DNA from: Saccharina japonica
Lineage: Eukaryota > Sar > Phaeophyceae > Laminariales > Laminariaceae
Assembly (NCBI GenBank): GCA_008828725.1
Contig: MEHQ01000605.1
Coordinates: forward strand, 780,789-844,788
Length of the DNA: 64,000 nt
Direction: 5' to 3'
The notes under the pieces: generated by a model
Database searches by the model: none
What the model was told of the DNA's origin: nothing
Seen by the model: only the letters and a program-made list of their open reading frames with translations
Part shown: positions 45,187 to 57,200 of the stretch, one piece after another
How the letters are laid out: each line of letters opens with the position of its first letter
How positions within the stretch are numbered: position 1 is the stretch's first letter
Made by a program: the position numbers and the translations under genes

Positions 45187-48100
45187 CTGGTAGCCCCGAC
45201 CAAATCCAGTCCGGCATAGTTGGCGACAAAACATGAAGCGGTGAGGTTCGCGCAAGCAATCCAGTTCGGTAAAGTTTACGGCAAAGAGGAGGAGGGGGGG
45301 GGCGGGGTACTCGTTGTCATTCATGGCCACAGTCGTAGGCCCACAGACCCTATCACCCCTACCATGCGTGACAGAGCACGTGGGGGTTTCAAGGACCAGG
45401 CCGGAACTGATCGCTTGCATCAAGCGCCAACCTCCGTGAGGTGTCGAGCGAGTCGCTTGAAGGATGACCTGCATCGTACTAAGCACCGCTTATGGGGCGG
45501 GCCTCAACACCTTGCGTATATTTTGTTAGTTGTATGGATGACAGCGTCGAACTAATTGGGGGGGGGCTAGAGTTAACGCACCAATTCGGGTGGACACAAC
45601 AGCTTACAAGCGAATACAGAGATGAGCGTGGGGTTAACAAAACCAATCCCGGTCGACACAGCAGTCCACGGCGACTAAAAGGGTCGGGGGGTGGGAATAC
45701 TTTAAAGCAATATTGGTCGAAACTGCAGCCTGCAGCGAACAAATGGGTGGGGGTGAGTTTAACTCAAGCAATCCAGCTCGACATACAAGACATTTGCGGG
45801 CGTAGGGGGGTTAACGCAATCAATCCCGGTTAATCCAAAGGCAGTCACGGCGAAAAAGGGGTAGAGACGGATCAAGACCAAGTGATCCTCGTCGACACGG
45901 CTGTTCACAGCGAGAAAAAGGGGTGTGGTTGTACTGATATTGTGCACATGACGGTAGTCGGATGACCATCGGCGTGGGGTTCGTGGAAGAAGTCCGGATC
46001 AACACAGCCGCAGTCAGACCCATTGGCCACCCCCCCTTGATACGACTAAACTTATGCGCTGCCGAAATACTTTATTTTGCACCAAGAAGAGCCGAACCGC
46101 TTCCTCATCGAACAATAATGTCAAAACATTATTTCATGGCAGCAAACCAACATCGCGAGCCTAGGCTTCGCCCACGCTACAAAATGGTTGACTGCAAGAT
46201 GAGTTTTTGAAAGCGAGCAGAATACCAACATATATATATATATATATATATACACTGCCCGTTTGTACACATCTCATTGGTACTATTGTAGTAGTGGCTA
46301 TTCAAGTCGAGGGTAGAAGAGAAACAAACAAAGAGTACCGCCCCTCTTCCCACCTGATATCATCGCAGAAGCTCGAGTCGAACTCTTCGCCTGCCCACAT
46401 GGTGCCCTCGATGAGATTGTGGGAGAAGCACTTGACAGCGTGCACAACCTCCCCCACAAGAGTTTCGTCCAAGGTAAAGTACGATATAAGGTGAGGTGCG
46501 AGACCTGGGTCCTGAGCCTGTCCAGAGGAGGCGAGGGAGGGGGCGCAAGGAAGTCACGAAAGGGGGGCGGGTCTTCGCTCGAATGTGCGAGCCCTCGGCC
46601 GTAAGGAATCGAGATTGGAGGCCGACACCGTCGACACCTCCCTCGGATATAGGAGCGTGTCACGGCACGCGAGCTTCAGTACGTTAAGAAGGTCCGTCAT
46701 GAACACAAGCCGAATTGTCTAGCAAAGCGGACACTGATAAAGGGAAACATGCAAGAAACGCGTAGCAATTGGTATATATGTCGTGAGATGTATCGGACAG
46801 CTCCTTCTCCAGCTATTGGCTTTTCGACAGGAAAAACAAGTGACTTCCGCCCTGTCCGGGAGAGGGTCGAGGGAGCATGCATTTATCAAGGTGAGGGCTT
46901 TGATGAGGAAGGTCTACGAAAGGAAACAAGCCTAAACGATTGTCTCGGCACTGTCAGGTGTCCAGCACATGGGTCGCTGGCCACAACGCTCGCACGAAAA
47001 ACAATCGAAGCGATACAACCACAACAAAAGCCGCGGAAACCAGCAAAGGGATGCGATCAAATCACAACACACATTATCGAATTGATGCTTTCGACCCCCA
47101 TATATTGCCTTAGTCCTTGCTCCAGCCCCCCCTCCATTAACAGTCGCAGCTCATATCCGGGGCCACAAAACAGGCGCCTCGCTCCCCTCCCAAATACGAT
47201 ACGTGCCATTTGCCTTTTTGAACGCCAGAAGAGCTCAACATTGTTTTCCTGCCTCTGTTGACTCGCGTCGAATTGTGCCTAAATATACATCCTAGGCGCG
47301 TTCGACAAAATCTGCCGCCAATCCTCCCTCCCCCTCCGTCTCGAAAGGGATGCATGGTCAATGGTTTAATGACTAAGGCAAGCAACAAATGAGTACCCCC
47401 CCCCCTCCNTCCCCCGCCCCCCCCCCGGAATATTATCTTAGACGAGAGAATCAAACTCCAGCATAGAACCACACTAACATCGGGGTTTGCCACGAATCAC
47501 CGGGGCGGCCGGCTATACACGTGCAACCAACCAATCAACTGGCTAACATACGAACCAACCAACCAACCAACCGAACAACCAACCAACCAACTGACAACAA
47601 GACGCATGCTACCATTGAGGTGCACCATGTTGTTTCTGAGCTCCTCACTTAAGGAGCGTCATACCTCACCAAAAAAAATTATTTTGGAGGGAAATAAAAG
47701 TGCTGCCGGATGATAAATATCATGACCGAAGTATACTCTGAAAAAGTATTGGTCACAGAAATGAAAGTCCGACGAATTTGGGTTAAGGAGCCCGAAACGA
47801 TTCAGCCAAAACATTCTACCTCTACCGTAGCACGCTTCACGAACCAACCATTAAGATGACCAACCGATCGACCAACTGACCAACCAACCAACCGATCAAC
47901 AAAAAAACAAAAAACAAACACACAAACAAACAAAAAAACGTACCAACCAATAAACCACAACCAGACTAAGCCAATGTGCAAACATTAGTGGCTTGCGTTA
48001 GGCTCCATACCTTTTCCAGCGGACAGCCAAGCTGTGAGTAGACAAACGATGGAGGGTGACGTTCTCCCCAGCTTTCCCAGCGGGGATGCCTTTTCATTTC

Positions 48101-48597
48101 ATCTGGCCCAAACGAGCGGGCAGGACCCGGCATCCCATTGCCATCACCGTCGCCGCCAACACCACTACCCCCACCACCACCACCACCACCACCACCGCCA
48201 TCACCGCCATCACCGGTATCATGCAATGTGGGCGGTAGCGATATCTCGTACGGTTGCGTAAGCTTCTGCAACCCGTCTCGAAGTGCGGCGAGCTTCGAGC
48301 GGGCTCGGTCAAGCTCGCCCATCCCAGGAACGGTTGTCAGCCCCGGGCCGACCTCGGAGACTGTTACCGGTGCCGTGTCTCCCGCCTCTCCCGATGTCAC
48401 CGTATCGGGAGATGATAGCGGCGTGACTAGCAACTCCTCCCACGCTCGGGAGTTCGGGTGGATGATGGCGTCGGTCCTGCGGCCATCGTTTAGCCCCCCG
48501 CCAGGAAGGAGAGCCCGACACCGGAGGTTTGTCCATTCTGAGAGCGCCGCCAAGCAGTCCGCTCTATTTTGTGGGTTGATTGGGACGGAATGGAGAG

Positions 48598-48628
<31 letters not shown>

Positions 48629-51600
48629 CGTACTCATTTGTTGTGTGCTTGAACCATATGACCTTTAACCACGCATCCCTTTTTAGACGGAGGGGGGGCT
48701 AATTTCATGTTATGTGTGACCGTAGTAGTCCTATTGCAGTCGTGAAGGCACGGTGATAATCGTTTATCCGGGGTGAAAGCTAAGCTAGTGGTAGTTGGTT
48801 TGTATGGGGTGATTATTGGTTCAAAGTGATGTATGCATCGCTGACACAAAGGGGGAGGGGGGAAGGGGAGGGGCAGAAGGACACGTGCTTCACGGTTTAG
48901 TAGGTGGGGTGCTGGTGGTGTACTCCTGAAGTACTGTGGGGTTCGTTGTTGGGAGCGATATCACAGTAAGGGTAGTGGTTTCGTTTCTGAGCTCCTCACA
49001 AGACTTCGAAGAAGGTTTTATAGAATATGCACTGGCCCTTAGCCAAATGTATCCTTAAAATGGTTACACTATGCACTGCCTCAGAAAGCAAAACGTGAAG
49101 CTCCTGCAGTGGATTTTTCTCGTTTGCTATTTGTTTTAGGGTGGACGGTGGGGAGGGTAGAGAAAAGCGCACGAGGGGCTCAAATCCGTGAAATAAAAGC
49201 TGGGTCCGAGATGATGGTGAACGACACTGTTCGTCGTAAAACAGCAAACGTATCCTCCCCGCGCAACGAGGGGTGTGCTTGCGTTCGAAAACTGCTCCGC
49301 AAATGCTTGCACACTGCCCGCAAGATGGGCCTCCGCTGCAGACTTCACATTGTATTTAACAGTAGAACTTAGCACGCTGGCGTGGTTAGTGAAAACTTAG
49401 GTGGCCTCGAAGTATGACCGAACAGAGCCTTCTCCGGCACGAAAATCGCAAACTTAGGCTACACCGGTTTCGAGGCGCAGACACTCAAACTGAAACATTC
49501 AATCATGTGAAGGGCGTGGATGGGGAGAGGAGGGTTTGGAAGGGCAAGGACTTCATATTCATGCGTGGCCGTAGTCGTATGACCATAGACCCTCGCATCC
49601 CTACAATGTTGGGGCAGAGCATGTCGGGTTTTCATGACCAGGCTGAAATTGCTAGCACCAGGCGCGAAGCGCCGTGACATGTTTGGCGAGTCACATGAAG
49701 GGTGGGCTGAGTCCTACTAAGAACATCTTGTGAGGGACACGTGCTACGATGGAGGCATATACCATATTTTTGGCTGAAATCGTTTCTGGATGATGGGGCT
49801 CCTTAAATCAAAACCAACGGACTTTCATTCGTGTGTTGGATAATTGTTCATTGTATACTTAGAAACGTGGTATAGTTTCTCGGGTTGCCTTTTTGTTTTC
49901 CTTCAAAACCAGTTCGTTGGTGAGGTGCAGAGCTCCTTAAGTGGCCACCCTTATAAGGCAAAAACATGGTGCACCTCCGCCGTAGCATGCGTCGAGGCGG
50001 AGTTGCATATGTACGACAGCTTCAATGAGATAATGAAATTTCCGGTGCGGCCCCTTCCAGGGTGGATGAAATGGCCGGGGACAGATACATAGCTGGTGTT
50101 AATAATATACACTTTGACGCCCAGTAGGACATCACTGCGATGCGGTTCGACGGATAGGGTTCGACGTAGCATCCACTCCACCGGGTTATAACCTCGGGGA
50201 AAGATAAAACGATAGCTATTCCCCAGCCAGGCCTAAGAAAGGCTGTTAAAGAAGGACACGAACAAAACCTCAACGGTATATGCGCATTGCGGTACGTACG
50301 TATTTTAGTCCATGGCCTGGACCAGCCAAGAAACGCAAACCCAACGCCAGCTCTTGCTTACCCTTGAGTGCTTCCCATGCCCCCAATGCGTTGTATACGC
50401 GCCGGGGGCTAGGCAATAATTTCGGGCGAAGAACAACGAAACTTAGATCCCCCACAGGTCTAAGAAATACTATACAGGTAAGTACCTCAAACAACAACAA
50501 AAACTGAAATGGTACGTACATGCCGTACTTATGTGTCATAGGTCCAAGGCAGTGACAAGAGACGCAGCGTTTCAGACCTAACGCACGCGCATGGCAGCCC
50601 GGGCAGCGAGGTATCCCAGTGGTCTACGAGGGCGGCAGCCTTAGGTCATTCCGCCCTTCCCGCCAAATAATGACTAGTATGATGCAGTTGACCCTCCAAG
50701 CGACTCGCCCAACGCCTAACGTTGGGCTTCGCAATTGGTACAAGCGATCAATGTCTTCCTGGTCGGAGAAAACCCGACGTTCTCTGTCCCGGCATTGTAG
50801 GAACGCCAAGGTCTATGAATCAAACGACTACGGCTATGCATGACATGGGTACACCCCCCCTCTCCTGCCGCACGTGTGTGTCGCCCTCTTACCCGGAAGT
50901 GGACTCCGTAAACGCACCCCATGCCACCAGCAAGGGACACGCCGGAAGGTAGGAAGAGTCTCCAAGAGTACAGACTGCGCCGCGCGAGCCGCGAGTGACC
51001 GTGTACTCGAACATAGAGTAAAAGCGGTAGGGAACCTCGGTAGCGTGGAGGTGTCGAAACAGCAGGCTCTCCTCAAATGTCGTTCCGGAGCATTCCGGTT
51101 GGAACCACGACGACGAGAGTGTCCAGGTAACGCCGTCACACGCGTAGAAACTCTTGACGGTCGCGAAGAAGCGGTCAGAGAAGGCGCGCGGTACCAGAGC
51201 GAAGTGGTCTGACATTGGCCTGGGTTTTACAAACATCAGGGAACGGGGGGCGGGGGGGGGTAGTCGATATTTACGCATGGCCGTAGTCGTATGTCTATAG
51301 ACCTTCGTATCCCTACAATGCCGGGACGGAGCCTGTCGAGTTTTCACCGACCAGGCAGACACAGCTAGCACCAAGCGCGAAGCGAAACGTGAGGTGTTCA
51401 GCGAGTCGCATGAAGGGTTAGCTGCATCCTACTAAGAACCGCTTGCGAGGCGGACTTCCGTATGGATAACAACTCTAATGAATTGGTTTAATTTCCGGTG
51501 TGGCCACTTCCAGAGACCGCTATCGGAAAACTATGTAACTGCCTCGTGGGTGCCTTACCATGAACACTACGTGATACAATCACACCGGGCAGGGGGGTGG

Positions 51601-52227
51601 GGGCCGCGGGAGGGGGGCGGGGCCAGGCGTGCCGGTGGGCGGTACGAAGAAGAGACGGATTCCGTACAACAGGCTTGATCGCAGGCGCCTAGCAGATGGT
51701 TGTTTTGAGACACCTTGGCAATGAAACGCGACACTTTGCACCACATTGCCCGATCTCCCGAGACCGTTCGCTGCTTTTCACAACCGTTCGACAATGTGGA
51801 AAAAAAATGAACGTCCCAATTAAGGCCGCGCGTGTGTTTGCGCAGTGCGGAACCCGTCCATTAATAATAATTGCCATGGCGTTTTGGTCAACCCTCAAGC
51901 ACCAGCCATACAGATATGACCCGCAATATTGTCCACGTGTGATATTCCATGGCAGAGTGAAAACGATTACTATATTCGCGGACAGAGTGGTAGGTGCGAA
52001 ATCGAAGACATTTGCGTACCAGTACTGAGAGCTGAACCATACAGCGTCCCGAGAGAACCCCCTCAAGGGAGGAAGGGGGCGGACCCAGGCCACGTCGAAG
52101 CGCGTGCGTACTATCCAGTCGTACGTGAACTCTCCCCCCCGGCGTTTCTCCTCTCGAAGGGCCATGCGGTAAGCGGCCAGCGACTTATAGAGCTGCCAGT
52201 AGAGGTTAACGGCGGTTTCGTCTTTGT

Positions 52228-52263
<36 letters not shown>

Positions 52264-54188
52264 CGTACTTCATATTCATGCATGGCCGTAGCCGTGTGAA
52301 CATAGACCCGTCTATCCCTACAATGCTGGGACGGAGCATGTCGGGTTTTCACCGACCAGGAAGACATTGCTAGCACCACGCGCGAAGTGCCGTGAGGGTC
52401 TCAATAAGGGTGAGCTGCATCCTACTAAGAACCGTTTGTGAAGAGGACTCGCGTATGGATGACAGCTTCAATGAGTTAGTTGAATTTTCGGTGTGGCCAC
52501 TTCCAGAGACAGCAATGGGGGTATAATGTACCTGCGTCGTGGGTGCCTTGGCATAAACACTACGTGATGCGATAATTCCCCTCGTGTGCAGAAAAGGTTC
52601 TCCACCCCGAACAGATGATCTAGCTACACCGCTAGCTGTGATCGACAGACCAACAAAACACAAACGGTACCCTGGCGGTCTAGCTCGTGTAGTGAGCCGA
52701 ATGTTTTACAGTGTCGTTGCCAACCGACGCCAACCCGAACTACATATATAGTGTCGGGGGGGGTAAATTTGGTTGTTTTGTTTGGTGGCAGTATAGAAGT
52801 GCCAAAAACATTATCATAGATGGTTGACGTTGCTACAGTAGCAGTGTGTTTAGTGCGTTTGCCATCCGATAATGTGCCGGAAAGCATACGTTTCAACGCT
52901 GATCACTCGAAAACATTCCCAGAAACAACACAACGATGGGAAACCGAGACAAGGAAACCTATTGGACTACCGCAGTAGCCAATTGGCTTTCTACAGTAGC
53001 CTATTGGACTACATACAGTAGCTTCACCTTGGATCACTCATAATCATTCCCCGACATAAGAAGAAAACTAGTGCTATTCTATTTTGGTGAATTTGAGGAA
53101 TGGGTGTGCATGCGTTTTCGTCCCGATACTTTCTGGGCACTGGGGGCCAAGGAGAAAAAGGGGTCCCGGCCGAGATCATCGAGCTCGGTGCAGGTGTATC
53201 TACCGCTTTCCGTCTGTGGCTGAATGGTAACTGTTTGTTTTTGTTATTAACGCGGAAACATGGCTAATAGCCTACCGCTGCAACTTTGTGCGCACTTTTC
53301 GTGCATTGCGCTGACCAATGGGAGGCGTTCTTTTTCCTCTAGACTCGCTGTTACCTTATAACACAAAACTAAGGCCAGGTAAGTAGCACGCCAAGCAATT
53401 TCCAACCGGAACCGGGTCCTATGGGTGACGCTCCGACCTCCTGTTGCTTCTTGGAACGAGCTTTTCTCGGTGAGGTCAGCACGCACACAAGAAGCACAGG
53501 TGTATCAGCGTGTTTGTTGAGAACTTTGACACACCTCGGAGAGATCAGATATATGTATATATATAATTTCCCCTTCATGATCTACAGTACACCTGTAGAT
53601 ATGTCAGGGTAGACATTATCCTGATCTGTATGATCTGTATGATCTGTATGATCTGTATGATCTGCAGTATATGTATGCTCTGCATCATCTGTATGATCTA
53701 GCTTTGGTTGTCTGTTTCCCATACTACAGTAGAATGATCCCAACCCATGGCGCCTTCCAATGATACGTTTCTTAGGGGCAACCCAATCCCGGAATACCTC
53801 TAGAGTGAAAGTGGCGTTTTGGTAATTATTTAGCCACGACCTTTGGAAGACGCTATTCTTTCGTGGGTTTAGGGTCATTGTTTTATTGGAAATACAGGTT
53901 AGACTACAAGAATCCCAATCTAATGGGTTTCAACCAAATTTCTGCGTAAATACGGTGACAAGTACTGCTGTAGTGTGTGCCAACCGTTTTGCCGGGAAAG
54001 CTCTACGTACGCACACAATGGGGGGGGCTCTACGGGAAACGAAATACTGTAGTACCCACACCACCCCGTCCACAACGACAGTCGAGTCAAATTTGTCTCA
54101 TCACATGAAATTCTTACCTGCCACCAATCGTTCGCTGTACCGCGGGGTCTGCTCTCCCTTCCGCCACCGTTGTGGGTGGGTGTTGCTG

Positions 54189-54242
<54 letters not shown>

Positions 54243-57200
54243 TACCGGCTGCTTCTGCATCTGTTGGTGCAGCAGCAGCAGCAGCAGCAGGTGCCTGCCT
54301 TCTCCGCGCCGGGCAAGAGTTGGGGACAATCCCCGCCTGCTCTTGGTGCCAGATCGTCCTTGTCGGCGCCAGGAGAGCTAGCGCGGCCTCCATGGTAGTG
54401 GAGTTCGATGTGAACTCCGAGTTTCCCCCCTGCTATGCAAAGGGTGTCGCACGGAGAACGCATCAGCGTGTGTATGCTGCTGTTGTAGAAAGATACCTGG
54501 TAGTGATCAGAACCCGTACCGGACACGAAAACCATGTACCCCCTATCATTGCGCGCCAGATTTGGTTGTGACTACTACTACTGCTGCAATAGCCCCCCCT
54601 TCAATAGCGATCCCAGCCCACCACGAATGGTTTGAAGTACGGCAGGGTTTCCAATAGGAAGTGGCAGTCTATATCGGGTGTGCTTTATATATGCCAAGTT
54701 TAAGTGTGGATAACAATAAGATCTCCAACACTTACTAACAGTAATTCCACGATTCGTGTTTTTGTACGGTATCAGTGCCGTGTGTGTGTTCTTGGCGGTT
54801 GTCCTTTTAGTACTGCGCTGCCCTCAAGACACGTATCTGACTCTAATTCACCCATGTCGTGTCCCCATCTCGGGAGCGCGGTACTACCGTAGTACGGGGG
54901 AAGATAGAAATCAAGACTAATTATGCTTACAGTATTAATAGTAATAATACGGAATTACATACAGTAGGTTTTAGTATACGTGACGGGTCCTGATAACTCC
55001 GTAGTAAAAGGATTACACATGAAACCGCAATATCTAGTGCCATGGACATCCAGTACATCCAGTGGTCGTGCCTTTTCTGCATGCCTTAACGCTGTGAATG
55101 GGAGTTACGTTAGAATATGGAAGGCGTCTTCAGAGTGCAGGCAGCGATCACAAGAGTTGAGTGCCGCCGTCACGGCTTCGACTGGCTATGGTTAGAACTT
55201 CGAGAAAATTGCTTACTGTATGTACTACTGTATGTAGTCGTCGTCAGAGACAGGGGCCATTGGACAGAGCAGGAAGTGGCGCTTAGAGTCGTAATGTGTG
55301 TGCGTGTTTTGGGGGTTGTATGTGCATTGGGCGGCCGCATGGTCCGGTCAAGCCGTTCGTCATTCGTCGCTGTGGTTGCACGACTCCTGTGGTAAGAAGC
55401 ATGTCATGCGACGTATGTGGTGCAGGCAGTGGAAACTTCCGTATCCGATCGCGGTGTAGGTATACCATTCTGAGCGGAAAATGCATGAGAGGTATTTCGT
55501 CTTCGTATTGTGGTGTTAAAAAGTTCCTCAAGTTTCCGTTCAGAGTTGTCTACAACAAACCCCTTTGTAGGGCGTCAAGTATCGTACTCGTTGAAGTACT
55601 ACAGTAAATGTACCGTAAATAGCGTTTTTTTCAGCGCTCGTGTTTCTCGTCAACGTCGAACGTTATATTTTCAGAAGGTTCTCGCCTACTGCCTGTGTAC
55701 ACATTTCCCCAAACAAAACTTGTTCGGTGTTGGCAATCACCCACCCAATCTGAGCATTTTTCGTAGCACTTACTTGCCGTTCGTTGTCGAGAAAACGAAG
55801 AGAGCTTGAAAACTACAGCACCCCTGTGCGAGCTCAACGCTCGTTACAGGTGAGTATACTGCTGTACCACGTTCCTGGTACCTATCATACAGCAGTACGT
55901 GTGTAGACGTACGTACACATGATACTTTTGCATTGCATGCGTATACTGTGCAAAGTGCTGTCCTGCTGTACCAGGTGAACAGCAGTGTTGTTGTGTATCT
56001 TCGACAGTCTTGAAGGAAAAATCGCCAAACGTAAGATACGGTATCAATCATTTTTTTTTGTTCCATCCCATTCATTATCTTCGCATTTCTATCCCTCTCC
56101 CTCCATGGTCGTAACTCAGATATGGGGCCACAAAGCGGGCTCTTGTCCCTCCTCTCCACTACGGTTCGTGCCTTGGTTTTCATCGCGCAGAGGGTTCATC
56201 AGCATTCCCAACGCTCGTCGACTTTCATCGAGTTTAACTAACTCAAGCTCTCGCGCTTTCCGCTAGTCAATACCGGCATATTTTTTGCGAGAAAACGAGC
56301 ATGCACTCGGGGGGGCTCGAACTCACGAGCTTGACTCTAACACCGACGATATTCACCTGCCATTCCACCGGGGACGCCGGCTGAAATATATGTAAATAAC
56401 CGTTTGATACTGGTATCAGAGATGCAACGGGGTTTATATTTCCGTCCAGAATGCGCAGTATACGGTATGCGGTAACGGCACGAAGTCCAACCTCAAATAC
56501 ACGTGCGCCCTCTGGAACTCACATTCTTGCTGCCCGCCACCGTATCCGTTGCCGTAGCGTACGCGAAAACGTCCACATCGCAGCCGTCCGCTTCAATCGC
56601 ATCGATCAAATTTCTTCGAATAGATTATGGACGGTAGAATGTACGAACGATCGGAAATGTCCAGACAAAAGCACACGCCCACCCGGCAACTAGCTACAGT
56701 ACCAGCACCATGCTCTTGGCCAGCAGCATGGGAGAAAGTAGATCTTACTCCTACTGCAATAAGCGTCGGCACGAGGCCGCTTCTCACGAGTAGCATCGTC
56801 CCAGATGTGCGAAGTTCCAGCAGCAGAGCAAGTTACGTGATGTTTTTTACAAAAAAAAATGTCGGGAGACAACATGTCAATGTCAAGCTGTCTGTCTGTC
56901 AAGGCTGTCTGTCGAGGCAAATCCAGCTGTCTAGACATATGTATGGCCCCAACCCCCCTGGCAGAAAAACCCTCCTAATATGTGTGGAAACCCCTGTTTA
57001 TTTGTTTATTTTGCACTTTGCACCCGGCTATGTGTGCGTGTTCTTTAGGATTCTCTGATGGCTCTAGCACTTTTGTGACCACGGGCTGTGATCTTGCTAG
57101 ATCAGACTATAGGGATTAGCAACTGAAACGAGTTTAATGTGAAGACAACAACAACAACAACAACCCGGCCGGCTATATTTTTCTCGTTTGACATGAGCTA

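Noticed and set aside
47966..48637. Single-exon 223-codon gene starting with a poly-Pro run
   Set aside because: The Pro run is the poly-C tract of repeat B; splice sites at 48563 and 48011 with matching phases show an internal exon instead.
51220..52019. Family A as an introner (the repeat being the whole intron)
   Set aside because: The repeat fills only part of each intron, does not begin at the donor, and also occurs in both orientations and outside genes.
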